A stretch of DNA of 64,000 nucleotides from an uncultured Cycloclasticus sp. (GCA_913060865.1 CAJXTU010000010.1:1-64000), one strand, 5' to 3'; numbered from the stretch's first letter, positions 9,254-18,572 are shown. Numbers and translations are program-made. Notes: generated by a model from the letters alone, not told the origin.

Positions 9254-9279
9254 AAAAAAGCCGTATTTTATGGGCTTTC
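9254..9279 (-). terminator. Rho-independent terminator for the reverse-strand block
   Basis: On the reverse strand the sequence reads AAAGCC, a ten-base loop, GGCTTT, then continues as a run of Ts. The stem is 6 bp with an uninterrupted T tract, about 50 bases past the stop of the glycosyltransferase that ends the reverse-strand operon. In the forward direction there is no T tract, so it would act mainly on the reverse strand. Confidence 0.6.
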
Positions 9280-9325
9280 CAACAAGTAATGAAAGGTCAA
9301 CGGGCTTATCTAGTTAGTCTATTGT

Positions 9326-10297
9326 TCAGGAGTTTAACGATTTTAGAATAAGGTTAAAAACTTTTTTTATGTCATAATTTATTACGTCTTGATGTGCCGT
9401 CGTGCCCATAGATTGTCTTAATTTAGAGTCTTTTACTAAGGTATCTATTGCCTCTTTCCAGTCGTTTGACGTGGTGACTAAAAATCCATTTTTATTTGAG
9501 GTAATAACTTCACTGTTAACACCGACATCAGACGAAATGACAGGTAAACCTGCTGCCATATACTGAAGAACCTTTAATGCGCACTTCCCTTTTGTCCAGT
9601 CATTCTCAATCATCGGTGCGATACCTATGTGTGAAGATACAAGCTCATAAGCTTCGCCACTTTCAGTCCAAGGGGTTATCAGAGTTGGGATTTTTGCTTC
9701 AGGTATATCAAAATCTGCAATTACTTTTAGTCGTAACGATGGATGTGTTGCGGCAATGTTGTCAAGAATAGGAATTAAGTTGAGTAAGTATTTTGAGGTT
9801 GAACGACTGCCGATCCATACAAGGTCGATCGAGTCTGTAGGTTTGCTTATCTTTACATTGTATTTCTCAACATCTAGACATGTCGGGATAAGGCTGACAG
9901 ATTTATTAAGTTTTGACGAGTTATGGGCTAAAAACTGATTACCAGCAAAAATGTGATCACTTTTCGAGACGATGTTTTTAAAACGTTTCATTCGTGTTTT
10001 TGATATAGAGCCATTACTGCGGCAAAATATGGCATCGTCGAAATCAAATATTAGTTTTTTTGATACAAGGCGTAATAGCCACGTAATCATTAAAGGAAAT
10101 GTTTTTCGTAAAACAATAACGACGTCAGCTTGATTGGCAAGCCAAAGGGTTTTTAAAATAGCGAACAATCCACCAGATGAAGATACATGTTTAGGTTTGA
10201 AGCCATGTGACTTTAAATAGGGGAAAAACTGTAGTGCCCTATAATGTGTAGATGATGAGTTATAGGATTTAGAGATAAAAAGAATGTTTGTTGCCAT
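9326..10297 (-). CDS. Glycosyltransferase, GT-B fold, group 1-like
   Basis: I start at the internal ATG (10297), giving 323 residues beginning MATNILFISKSYNSSSTHYR; a longer reading frame exists but overlaps the upstream methyltransferase. The N-terminal half resembles an acceptor domain. The C-terminal half has DLVWIGSRSTSKYLLNLIP and the donor-binding segment GKCALKVLQYMAAGLPVISS ending in SDVGVNSEVI, typical of GT4-like enzymes, where the E/K-x-x-x-Y-M-A-x-G-x-P pattern contacts the nucleotide sugar. It probably builds the outer core or O-polysaccharide. It follows the methyltransferase by four bases and is last in its operon. Confidence 0.8.
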   Translation of the reverse strand: MATNILFISKSYNSSSTHYRALQFFPYLKSHGFKPKHVSSSGGLFAILKTLWLANQADVVIVLRKTFPLMITWLLRLVSKKLIFDFDDAIFCRSNGSISKTRMKRFKNIVSKSDHIFAGNQFLAHNSSKLNKSVSLIPTCLDVEKYNVKISKPTDSIDLVWIGSRSTSKYLLNLIPILDNIAATHPSLRLKVIADFDIPEAKIPTLITPWTESGEAYELVSSHIGIAPMIENDWTKGKCALKVLQYMAAGLPVISSDVGVNSEVITSNKNGFLVTTSNDWKEAIDTLVKDSKLRQSMGTTAHQDVINYDIKKVFNLILKSLNS

Positions 10298-10301
10298 GGT
10301 A

Positions 10302-11249
10302 TTACTTGGTGAAAACTGAATGAATAATGTCCCCTTTTTGTGTATATCGGGCCGCCCAAATATAAAAGCGGGCGAGTAACCTTTTCCATTTATTTTTGTT
10401 TGAAGGTTTGTCAGTATTCTCAATAATATAGTCGATACTGTTAAGTATGATTTTAGGAGAAGTGTGATACCGATAGCTAAAACGTTTTAAGCCGTGTTTT
10501 GATGCCAACGTTGTTAAATTGTTTATTGAAAATAAAATTAAGTGGCGAGGGACTTCGTTGGCAAACCATTTGACCCCCAAGTACTTTCGCCCCAATGCTT
10601 CACTATTAGGTGTTTCAATTAGTAATTTACCATCTGGCTTTAGAACGCGAAAAAGCTCAGCAATAAAAGTGTGACTATCAGGAATGTGCTCGATAACATG
10701 CCGCACAGTAATAACGTCAAAGCTTTCGTCCGCAAACTTTGCAGATGATAAGTCCCCATGGTGTACATTCAGGCCGGCTTCATGACAGACCTTTAGTCCA
10801 TTTTCACTTAACTCGACCCCTTGAACTGACCATCCCAGCGATTGCATAGTCGATAGGTATCGCCCGTTGCCACACCCAACGTCTAATAAAACGCCACCTT
10901 TAATAAAACTTGGTTTATCAAGTGAGTAGAAGGGAGAGGCTAAATAGGAAAAGCATTTAAATAGTAGACTGGGTTGTAAATGGTCGTAACTTTTTGTTTT
11001 CCACAAAATGGCTTTTTTTAATGGACTTAATTGTCTAAGCCGTGATTTTTCATCAAAAACCGAATAATCCTCTGGATAAAAACTGTTAATCTGATCTTTG
11101 GTTGGCATTGGGTTTTGAAATACAGCTTGGCAGTTAATGCATTTAAAATAATCGTAGCGTTCATAATGATTGAACATTAGGTCTCGACTAGAAAAGTTAT
11201 AAGACGAAGCTGAGTCGCAAATTGGGCAGATTACTGAGTTATTTATCAT
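10302..11249 (-). CDS. SAM-dependent methyltransferase with N-terminal zinc-ribbon-like motif
   Basis: A 315-residue protein. The N-terminus has C-P-I-C and, about 30 residues on, C-I-N-C, a four-cysteine zinc-ribbon-like pair. A class I methyltransferase fold follows, with GGVLLDVGCGNGRYL (SAM-binding motif I), the acidic residue in VQGVELSENGLKV, and VITVRHVIEHIPDS (post-motif II). Proteins of this build are frequent in polysaccharide clusters, where they methylate sugars or handle a glycosylation intermediate. The neighbouring glycosyltransferases support that role. The substrate cannot be read from sequence. A 124-base gap separates it from the upstream GT-C gene, so it may have its own promoter. 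Confidence 0.8.
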   Translation of the reverse strand: MINNSVICPICDSASSYNFSSRDLMFNHYERYDYFKCINCQAVFQNPMPTKDQINSFYPEDYSVFDEKSRLRQLSPLKKAILWKTKSYDHLQPSLLFKCFSYLASPFYSLDKPSFIKGGVLLDVGCGNGRYLSTMQSLGWSVQGVELSENGLKVCHEAGLNVHHGDLSSAKFADESFDVITVRHVIEHIPDSHTFIAELFRVLKPDGKLLIETPNSEALGRKYLGVKWFANEVPRHLILFSINNLTTLASKHGLKRFSYRYHTSPKIILNSIDYIIENTDKPSNKNKWKRLLARFYIWAARYTQKGDIIHSVFTK

Positions 11250-11373
11250 AGAGTTAACTTATTTATATATTAATTTTTGTGGGGTCGTATATCTAGATTT
11301 AGTCTACTTGTTGCTTGAGATTTAAGCCATTGTCTTTTTGAGATAAGTTATTAGGTGTCAGCCCCAAGAATTA

Positions 11374-12942
11374 TTAAGAAAGAGTCGGCAGTGCTGTAAA
11401 AATTAAAACACAGTCCCCTTTGCTGTTTTTAAAGACTTTTACAGGTTTTGTTCCAAATGCTTCAATAAGACTTGATTTACCACTAGGGTTTTTCCTGCTG
11501 ACTTGGATGGCAAGTAAATCGAATTTTTTGAGACTCCCCTTTTTTATTTTATGTAGAACGGTATTAAAGCTGGGTTCTTTAATTCGTTTTCCATTTTGCT
11601 GGGCAGCATAGAAACTGACAAATTGATTATTGGTAAATAACGAAACTTCTTGATTTTTATGTGAAGCGGTAACCCACTGCCCTGCATCCTTTAAATACTC
11701 TTTGCTCGCACCAATAGACACTAAACCATCAAGAGTCAACACTACAAATAACACGGCTGTAATTTTTGCTAGGTTAGTTTGTATTGGAGAGAGAGTTTTG
11801 TTTTGTAGTCTTTGGTATGCTAGATGCGCTAAAAAGGGTAATGGAATTATGAGTATTAAAGCCAAAGGAATGGGGTATCGTCCAGCGATGAAATATCTAG
11901 ACGCCAGGAAGCCACATAAAATAATAATGTTGATGGTAATTAAATAAGCCCAAGGTCGCATTGATTGATGGTTTATAGCAGTCCGATTGAAGAAAAAGGC
12001 GGAAACTAAGGCAATGGCATAAAGAGGGCTAGTCGTGCTAACGATTTCAGTCAATAAAATAAGTATGAAAAGGAAGACAAGAACTGCAGGCGCATATTCT
12101 TCAGAAAACCCTTGGGGCGACAGTGTGTTAATGAATTTTTTGGTCGTGTTAATGGAAGCTGAAATATTTGAAATATTTGATGTAAGCGCTTGTTCAAGTT
12201 GTTTGGTTTTTGTGAAACCACTCAGATTTAAATTGTCATAGGAGTTACTGTATACAAAGATACTTAGTGAAGTGGCCACAAGTATTGAAACTACTACGAT
12301 GGTTGGTTTTTGTACTGACGAGATATGCCGGAGTAATAATAGTATCGGTAAGGAGATAAAGAAAATCACACCTTCAACTCTAAATAAAGTAGCTAAAGCA
12401 GTAAAAAGGGTTAAGGAAATAACAACTTTCAGTGTTGGTTTTTTATAGGCTTGTATAAAGGAGTAACAAGCTAGTAAATAAAATGCCCAATAACCATGGT
12501 CGCGGATGACCAGGTTTCGGTACTCATTTAAATTTGGATAGCAGAGAATAATTAAGCTAGCATAATAGAGAATTGCTTTATTTCTGCCTCCGAACTCTTT
12601 AACGAGCAGTATGAATGCGACACATGTAGTAGCTGTAAATAATGCATTCAAAGAATAAGCGGAATACTCTAAAGAAAGTGTAGTCAGCGTAGCAATTTGC
12701 GAGATTATATAGGGATAAAATAGCCAGTTATATTGTTCCGTTGCACTTTGCCAGTCACCTTGTTGAATGAGCGATGCTAGGTATAAATAAAATATTCCAT
12801 CACTATTGATAACTGAGCCAGCTATAAATTGGGATAATGATAAGAATAGACTTACTACGAAAGCAAATGTGAGAATGCGTCTTAATTCAACTTGAGTTGC
12901 TTCATTAGAGTCGGTTAACGAATGAATAACTTTTTCTTTCAT
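11374..12942 (-). CDS. Polytopic GT-C-type glycosyltransferase (GT39/ArnT-like), putative
   Basis: A 522-residue membrane protein with about eleven or twelve predicted helices and a soluble C-terminal domain of about 120 residues. The first external loop has INSDGIFYLYLASLIQQGDW, where the acidic residue sits as in polyprenyl-phosphate-sugar-dependent GT-C enzymes. EYRNLVIRDHGYWAFYLLA and TLFRVEGVIFF are also family-like. It probably transfers a lipid-linked sugar to lipid A, core or another envelope acceptor in the periplasm. Function is inferred from fold and neighbourhood. It begins five bases after msbA ends. Confidence 0.65.
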   Translation of the reverse strand: MKEKVIHSLTDSNEATQVELRRILTFAFVVSLFLSLSQFIAGSVINSDGIFYLYLASLIQQGDWQSATEQYNWLFYPYIISQIATLTTLSLEYSAYSLNALFTATTCVAFILLVKEFGGRNKAILYYASLIILCYPNLNEYRNLVIRDHGYWAFYLLACYSFIQAYKKPTLKVVISLTLFTALATLFRVEGVIFFISLPILLLLRHISSVQKPTIVVVSILVATSLSIFVYSNSYDNLNLSGFTKTKQLEQALTSNISNISASINTTKKFINTLSPQGFSEEYAPAVLVFLFILILLTEIVSTTSPLYAIALVSAFFFNRTAINHQSMRPWAYLITINIIILCGFLASRYFIAGRYPIPLALILIIPLPFLAHLAYQRLQNKTLSPIQTNLAKITAVLFVVLTLDGLVSIGASKEYLKDAGQWVTASHKNQEVSLFTNNQFVSFYAAQQNGKRIKEPSFNTVLHKIKKGSLKKFDLLAIQVSRKNPSGKSSLIEAFGTKPVKVFKNSKGDCVLIFTALPTLS

Positions 12943-12946
12943 GTAC

Positions 12947-14710
12947 CTACGTATTATTCACTTGGTTTTTTAAAAGCTTTGCGTAAGGCCCGCTGTTTTT
13001 TAACAAAGCATTATGGGTCCCAGATTCAATAATTTCACCTTGATCCATAACTAAAATCTCATCGGCATTTTGAATGGTTGAGAGCCTATGCGCTATGACG
13101 ATAGTTGTGCGGTTCTTCATGGCATTTTCAAGCGCATTTTGAATAAGCTGTTCTGATTCGGTGTCTAAGGCGGATGTTGCTTCATCCAAAATTAGAATAG
13201 GCGCATCTTTTAGTAAGGCTCTAGCAATTGCAATACGTTGCCGCTGCCCACCCGATAGCTTTAAACCATTTTCTCCAACTAAGGTATCCCAACCATTAGG
13301 AAGCTGCTCAATAAACTCATAGGCGTTGGCTTCTTTAGCGGCTTTCTTAATGAGTTCAATGGGCGTTTTTTGTAGGGTACCATAGGCTATATTGTTGGCA
13401 ATGGTGTCATTAAACAAGGTAACGTTTTGTGTAACCAACGAAATATGCTCGCGCAAATTTGATAGTTTGTATTCGTTAACATCCACGTCATCAATAAGGA
13501 TGTTTCCTTGTTGGTGATTATAAAACCGTGGTATTAAATTAGATAAGGTTGTTTTTCCACTGCCAGAACGACCTATTAATGCAACGGTCATCCCGGGTTC
13601 AATAGAGATATTGATATTTTTTAATATGGTTTTTTGCTCAGTAGAATAACTGAAATTCAAGTTTTTGATGTCAATTTTCCCCTCTATACGGCTAGGTTGG
13701 TATTGACCATTATCTTCTTCTTGACGTTCATCTAACACATCAAAAACACTTTCGGCCCCGGCGATGCCTTTTTGAATTTTAGCGTTAACTTCACTCAGTT
13801 GCCTGATGGGTTTTGGTATCAGGCCTGCAGCAGTAATGTAGGCTACAAACTCGCCGGGAGAGGCATTGGTCATCAAGAGTAAGGCCAAATAAATCATTAA
13901 TGCGAGCGCGCAAGCAACAATGAGTTGAAGCACGGGCGTATTGATGGCACCCGTCTGTACCATTTTCATGGTTTGTTTGAAATTTGAGAGGCTAGCTTTT
14001 GTAAATCGTTCTTTTTCGTAATCTTCACCGCCAAAACTACGAACCACGCGATAGTTTTTGATGAGTTCTGACGAGACGTGAGTGATGTCACCCATAGTTG
14101 TTTGAATGTTTTTGCTAATCGCTTTAAATCGTTTACTAGCGTAACTAACGAGTAGCCCAATGATAGGGGCTATCGCTATGAAAATAAGAGATAGCATCCA
14201 ATTCATATACATTAAATAGCCAAGAAGACCAATAACTGTAAGACCTTCTCGAACGACTATTTTGATAGCATCAGTCGCCGCCGCGGTAACTTGCTGAACA
14301 TCATAGGTGACACGAGACAGGAGATGCCCCGAATTTCGGTCGTCAAAAAACTCGTTGGGTAAGTTGGTGTATTTGTTGAATATTCTGCAACGTAAGGTAT
14401 GCACAACGTTGTTAGCGACTTTGGCAATATAATAACTGCCAAGGAATGAGCCAATGCCTCTAAAAAAAATGATGCCGACAGTTGCTACAGGCACCCAATA
14501 GATTTCATCACGTTGTTCGGCTTGAAGCGAATCAACTAAATACTCCATCAGTGCAGCAAGAGCAGGTTGGGTCGATGCGAAAATTAGAAAGCCTAGCAGA
14601 CTGATAGCAAATGCTTTCCAGTACGGTATAACGTATTCAAGAAGTCGTAAATAAATTTTAAGGCTAGTACTTGTTTGTGCGCTGCCTTGAGGGTTAATTT
14701 TTTTGTTCAC
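12947..14710 (-). CDS. msbA: Lipid A export ATP-binding/permease protein
   Basis: A 587-residue ABC half-transporter that homodimerises to flip lipid A-core across the inner membrane. The N-terminal half has six predicted membrane helices, with FFDDRNSGHLLSRVTYDVQQ in the first cytoplasmic coupling region. The ATPase has Walker A GRSGSGKTTLSNLI, the Q-loop SLVTQNVTLFND, signature LSGGQRQRIAIARALL, Walker B ILILDEATSALD and the switch histidine in IVIAHRLSTI. Length and motifs fit MsbA. It heads the reverse-strand block, divergent from waaG across 110 bases. Confidence 0.92.
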   Translation of the reverse strand: MNKKINPQGSAQTSTSLKIYLRLLEYVIPYWKAFAISLLGFLIFASTQPALAALMEYLVDSLQAEQRDEIYWVPVATVGIIFFRGIGSFLGSYYIAKVANNVVHTLRCRIFNKYTNLPNEFFDDRNSGHLLSRVTYDVQQVTAAATDAIKIVVREGLTVIGLLGYLMYMNWMLSLIFIAIAPIIGLLVSYASKRFKAISKNIQTTMGDITHVSSELIKNYRVVRSFGGEDYEKERFTKASLSNFKQTMKMVQTGAINTPVLQLIVACALALMIYLALLLMTNASPGEFVAYITAAGLIPKPIRQLSEVNAKIQKGIAGAESVFDVLDERQEEDNGQYQPSRIEGKIDIKNLNFSYSTEQKTILKNINISIEPGMTVALIGRSGSGKTTLSNLIPRFYNHQQGNILIDDVDVNEYKLSNLREHISLVTQNVTLFNDTIANNIAYGTLQKTPIELIKKAAKEANAYEFIEQLPNGWDTLVGENGLKLSGGQRQRIAIARALLKDAPILILDEATSALDTESEQLIQNALENAMKNRTTIVIAHRLSTIQNADEILVMDQGEIIESGTHNALLKNSGPYAKLLKNQVNNT

Positions 14711-14820
14711 GACGAATCTATTTTAATTAATTGTTTAGTATTTTAACGCATACTTAGGTCATGAGCATGAAGAATAGAGGTAAAATAATTTCAATCTAAA
14801 TACCTTTCTATTAATGTTTT

Positions 14821-15954
14821 ATGCGTTTAGCTTTTGCACTTTATAAGTATTTTCCATATGGCGGTTTAGCGCGTGATTTTCTACGTGTTGCAGAGCTTTG
14901 TTTAACGAAAGGCCATAGCGTTGATGTTTATGTGATGGACTGGCAGGGTGATATTCCCAATGGCTTTAATATGCATATAGTAAAGGCTGAAGGCTGGACA
15001 AATCATGCACGAGTAACGAATTTTCATCGCCAAATAGGTGAAACGCTGGCTAATAATGTGTTTGATGTGACGGTTGGGTTTAATAAAATTCCAAGCGTGG
15101 ATGTTTATTATGCCGCAGACCCTTGTTACATTGATCGCTTTGTCGACAAGACCTGGCTAGCTAAGTTGAATCCGCGCTACAGAGCCTATGCCGCTGCAGA
15201 AAAAGCGGTTTTTGGATTAGACAGTAAGACTATTTGTTTGATGATTTCAGAGCCACAAACAGCGTTATTTAAGAAACATTATCAAATAAGTGATGAAAGA
15301 TTGGTGATGCTGCCTCCGGGTATAGATCCAAATCGACGTCGCCCCGAGGGGGCTGACGAAAAAAGAATGCAATATCGTCAGCAACTTAAACTAGAGAATA
15401 ACGATTTAATGCTGTTGATGCTGGGTTCGGCATTTAAAACAAAAGGGGTTGATAGGGCGATTGATGCGCTAGCATCGTTACCTGAAATATTATTAGAAAA
15501 AACGCAGCTAATGATTGTTGGTGAAGGTGATATTAAGGCCTATCAGCGCTATGCAAAAGATAAAGGGGTTACCGATCACTGCCATTTTATGGGGGGCCGT
15601 AGTGATGTGCCTGATTTTTTATTAGCGGCTGATTTGCTATTGCATCCAGCTCGTAAGGAAAATACAGGGACGGTGATTTTAGAAGCGATGATATCAGGCT
15701 TGCCGCAATTGGTGACGGGCGTGTGCGGTTATGCCAAGCACGTACGACAGGCGGATTCCGGGCGAGTCATTGAAGAACCATTTCAGCAGCAGCAATTAAA
15801 TCGGGTGCTACTTGAGATGTTAACGGGTGATGAACGTCAGCACTGGGCAGGAAACGCTTTAAATTATGCACAGCATGAGGACCTGTACAGCATGCCTGAA
15901 AAAGTTGTGGATGTGATTGAACAGGTAGGAAAAGGTCAATTAGATGAAACTTGA
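14821..15954 (+). CDS. waaG: LPS core glycosyltransferase (WaaG-like)
   Basis: A 377-residue GT4 enzyme. The N-terminus MRLAFALYKYFPYGGLARDF, then FDVTVGFNKIPSVDVYYAAD and ADPCYIDRF, are characteristic of WaaG, which in enterics adds the first outer-core glucose to heptose II at the inner membrane. LLMLGSAFKTKGVDRAI and the donor-binding motif GTVILEAMISGLPQLVTGVC complete the fold. The sugar transferred may differ here. The stop overlaps waaP by 11 bases. The ATG follows a weak ribosome binding site. Confidence 0.9.
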   Translation: MRLAFALYKYFPYGGLARDFLRVAELCLTKGHSVDVYVMDWQGDIPNGFNMHIVKAEGWTNHARVTNFHRQIGETLANNVFDVTVGFNKIPSVDVYYAADPCYIDRFVDKTWLAKLNPRYRAYAAAEKAVFGLDSKTICLMISEPQTALFKKHYQISDERLVMLPPGIDPNRRRPEGADEKRMQYRQQLKLENNDLMLLMLGSAFKTKGVDRAIDALASLPEILLEKTQLMIVGEGDIKAYQRYAKDKGVTDHCHFMGGRSDVPDFLLAADLLLHPARKENTGTVILEAMISGLPQLVTGVCGYAKHVRQADSGRVIEEPFQQQQLNRVLLEMLTGDERQHWAGNALNYAQHEDLYSMPEKVVDVIEQVGKGQLDET

Positions 15955-16747
15955 GTGGTCAGAAAAGTTTAAGAAAAGTTGGGGCTCAACGCCTTCTTTT
16001 GATGAATTGATGGCCTTGGATGGTCAAATATACCGAGCGATTGCGCGTCGTAAGACCTTTAAATTTGAACGTAATGGACAGGCTTATTTTGCCAAAATTC
16101 ATCAAGGTGTTGGCTGGGGTGAAATTCTAAAAAACCTCATTCGCTTACGTTTGCCAGTACTCGGTGCAAAGAATGAGTATGACGCTATTGCTGCGCTGAC
16201 TGCGATTAACGTGAACACAATGACGTTGGCGGCTTATGGTCAGCGTGGATGGAATCCGGCGGAATTAGAATCTGTGGTTATTACCGAGTCGTTAGAACCG
16301 TCAATGAGTTTAGAAGATTACTGTGCAGATTGGCGATTGAATAAGCCGGACTTTAAGTTAAAACAGGCCCTTATCTGTCAAGTAGCTAGCATGAGTAAAC
16401 GAATGCATGGTCAGGGTATTAATCATCGTGATTTATACATTTGTCATTTTTTAATGAAAGAAGGGGCGTTAGAGCAATTTGCTAATGGCATGGATATTTG
16501 CCTATACCTGATTGATTTACATCGGGTGCAAATTAGAGATAAAGTCCCGCTAAGGTGGCAGGTAAAGGATTTGGCGGCGTTATATTTCTCAAGTATGGAT
16601 ATAGGCCTCACAAAAAGAGATCTGTGCCGTTTTATCAGAGTGTATTCGAATGAAACACTCAAAAATGAATTAACTGTCAATAAGCATTTTTGGCAGCGAG
16701 TGGAAAAAAGAGCGTTAAGCTTATATGCCAAACACGGTATTCAATAA
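15944..16747 (+). CDS. waaP: LPS core heptose(I) kinase
   Basis: A 267-residue enzyme, the usual length, that phosphorylates heptose I of the inner core; the phosphate cross-links LPS through divalent cations. Signatures are AYFAKIHQGVGWGEILKNL with the nucleotide-binding lysine, LPVLGAKNEYDAI, WNPAELESVVITESL, the catalytic loop INHRDLYICHFLM with the essential aspartate, and LIDLHRVQIR. The ATG lies inside the end of waaG, consistent with coupled translation. In pseudomonads WaaP is essential for outer membrane integrity. Confidence 0.94.
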   Translation: MKLEWSEKFKKSWGSTPSFDELMALDGQIYRAIARRKTFKFERNGQAYFAKIHQGVGWGEILKNLIRLRLPVLGAKNEYDAIAALTAINVNTMTLAAYGQRGWNPAELESVVITESLEPSMSLEDYCADWRLNKPDFKLKQALICQVASMSKRMHGQGINHRDLYICHFLMKEGALEQFANGMDICLYLIDLHRVQIRDKVPLRWQVKDLAALYFSSMDIGLTKRDLCRFIRVYSNETLKNELTVNKHFWQRVEKRALSLYAKHGIQ

Positions 16748-16773
16748 AATGTTTAATGGAGTTGGTTAAGACG

Positions 16774-17556
16774 ATGGTGATGCCCTATATTAATGATGCT
16801 TGGCAAGAAATTTTAGCCTTCAATGAACTAGATACATTTGAAAGTTTATGGGAGCTGGATGCACCATGGTTTGAGGAAAAGAATCAACGAAGAGGTGGCT
16901 GGAGTGGTGTTTCACGAATTGATTTATTGCTACCAAGAGGAGGTTCGGTTGGGGTTTTTTTAAAACGCCAAGAAAATCACCGGAAAAGAACCCTCACTTA
17001 TCCACTGAGAGGGCGAGCAACGTTTGCTGTTGAATTTGACAATATCCAACGTTTTGAAAAATTAGGTATTAATACCTTAGAGCCTATATTTTTCGCAGAC
17101 AGGCGCCAGCGGGCAGGGCTTCAGGCTATTTTAATGACGTGTGAGCTAGCAGGGTTTAATGCCTTGTCTTCTGAAGAATTTCAACCGGGTGGGCGCTTTT
17201 TAAATACGCCTGAAAAGAAACTAGCCGTGTTTAAATCATTAGCGGGCTTAATGCACCAAATGCATGATAAAAACATAAAACATGACTGTTTCTACTTGAA
17301 ACACGTGTTTGCGATGCCTGTAAATAATACGAGTATGGAATTAAAAGTAATAGACTTGGAAAAGGCCAAAAAAGTGCTTTATAAAGGTAACGCCGTTTTT
17401 CGCGATTTATATTCTTTATTACGGCATGCACAAGAATGGACTGATGAGGATAAATTAACTTTTTTTAAAATCTACCGAGGTGAGGAGCAGTTAAGTGCCC
17501 AGTCGCTTAAGCTTTGGCGTAGTATCAACCGAAAATTAGAGACGCATAAACTATAG
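16774..17556 (+). CDS. InaA/WapP-like LPS core kinase, putative
   Basis: I take the ATG at 16774, which follows GGAG by twelve bases; ATGs at 16756 and 16780 are alternatives, and the longest frame starts inside waaP. The protein is about 260 residues. Kinase-fold features include GGSVGVFLKRQENH (lysine), FAVEFDNIQRFEKLGI (helix C glutamate region), the catalytic-loop-like IKHDCFYLKHVFAM and LKVIDLEKAKK. Position directly after waaP matches WapP/WapQ of Pseudomonas LPS clusters. It probably phosphorylates another core residue, though activity is unproven. Confidence 0.7.
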   Translation: MVMPYINDAWQEILAFNELDTFESLWELDAPWFEEKNQRRGGWSGVSRIDLLLPRGGSVGVFLKRQENHRKRTLTYPLRGRATFAVEFDNIQRFEKLGINTLEPIFFADRRQRAGLQAILMTCELAGFNALSSEEFQPGGRFLNTPEKKLAVFKSLAGLMHQMHDKNIKHDCFYLKHVFAMPVNNTSMELKVIDLEKAKKVLYKGNAVFRDLYSLLRHAQEWTDEDKLTFFKIYRGEEQLSAQSLKLWRSINRKLETHKL

Positions 17557-17703
17557 AGCTCACTCCTCGTTCGTATAAACCGATCTTGGTTAATTTAATA
17601 AGCAATTTGTTGTGTTGCTATACAAAAATGAGTCATAACAACTAGGTAGAAAGGTAAGCTTAGGCGGTCTTAAAGTGTGTTACCTGATGTTCGCGTGTCA
17701 GAG
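17557..17703. other. Convergent intergenic gap
   Basis: These 147 AT-rich bases lie between the ends of two convergent kinase-fold genes. I searched for a hairpin with a T tract and found nothing convincing on either strand. Confidence 0.5.
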
Positions 17704-18360
17704 CTATGCTAGTAGGGCACCTATTCCTTTTTTTAGCGCCAATAAAGAGGTTGGGCTCAATTTACTTTCATTTGTATAACCTGAAATAAAGGCATCCAGC
17801 TGAGATTTAATTAAATCTTTATCTTCTTGGTAACGGAGAATATGAGAAAAGTTTCTTAGTCGTAAAGAGTGATTTAGCGGGCGACGTTTAATTTGCATAT
17901 CTGAAATATCAATGAGGCCAAATTCATTATCAGGTAAGACTAAAATATTTTTTAAATGAGCTGAGCGGAAATACACGCCTTTTTGATGGAGCTGTGCAAT
18001 AAAACGGCCAAATTTTTCATACGGTTCAGCTGACTGATTAAATGATTGGCTCAATACTGTGCGTAATAGTTCCCCTTCCAATTTTTGATAAATAACCATG
18101 TGGCGCTTGATACTAGGGCACCATAACAATTGGTTAATGATGACTGTTGGAATGTTAAGCTGTTTTAGTTTTTTTGCATTGGCAACAAAGCGATAGGCAT
18201 AAGGGAAAAATAAAGCCGTTGAGAGGAGTCGTTTACGGCGAAATAGCTTAATTATTTCACCTTTACCGGTATCAAGAACCTTTACCCCAAAGGCGTCTTC
18301 TTCAAGAAGTAGGGCACCTTTAATGAGCGATTGATATTGTTGTTGGCTAATCTTTTCCAC
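17704..18360 (-). CDS. Kinase-fold protein lacking the usual catalytic aspartate
   Basis: A 218-residue protein starting with GTG that shares its G with the TAG stop of the upstream gene (TAGTG). It has the outline of the RIO/InaA-type fold: a lysine in EIIKLFRRKR, a hinge region in MVIYQKLEGELLR, and the loop GVYFRSAHLKNIL followed by LIDISDM. Aligning to H-R-D-x-K-x-x-N puts Ser133 where the catalytic Asp should be, with Asn138 and the metal-binding Asp151 kept. Related proteins in pseudomonads are often labelled toluene tolerance or InaA-like. It may be a pseudokinase or use another base. Confidence 0.6.
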   Translation of the reverse strand: MEKISQQQYQSLIKGALLLEEDAFGVKVLDTGKGEIIKLFRRKRLLSTALFFPYAYRFVANAKKLKQLNIPTVIINQLLWCPSIKRHMVIYQKLEGELLRTVLSQSFNQSAEPYEKFGRFIAQLHQKGVYFRSAHLKNILVLPDNEFGLIDISDMQIKRRPLNHSLRLRNFSHILRYQEDKDLIKSQLDAFISGYTNESKLSPTSLLALKKGIGALLA

Positions 18361-18572
18361 TAGGCATCTATATCTGGAATTAATATGCTTTTTAGGTGCT
18401 CTATTTGATCTTTAACAAAAAGTCGACGCTTTTTTAAACGCACTATTCTTAATTGATCGGGTTGTATCTCTTCTGATAGATGGTCGATTATATAGTGCAG
18501 ATCTTGGTGTTCTTGATTGAGCTCAATAATCCTGAGTTCTATTTGATCATTTTCACTTAATATCATCTTCAT
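18360..18572 (-). CDS. DUF465 (YdcH-like) small coiled-coil protein
   Basis: A 70-residue protein that is almost wholly helical and charged, ending in the family signature RIVRLKKRRLFVKDQIEHL. DUF465 proteins are small, widespread in proteobacteria and of unknown function. The stop overlaps the GTG of the kinase-fold gene by one base, so the two are translationally coupled. Whether the pairing has functional meaning is not known. Confidence 0.75.
   Translation of the reverse strand: MKMILSENDQIELRIIELNQEHQDLHYIIDHLSEEIQPDQLRIVRLKKRRLFVKDQIEHLKSILIPDIDA

Noticed and set aside
9326-12942. Prophage or insertion sequence around the glycan block
   Set aside because: No transposase, integrase, terminal inverted repeat or target duplication is visible at either edge.
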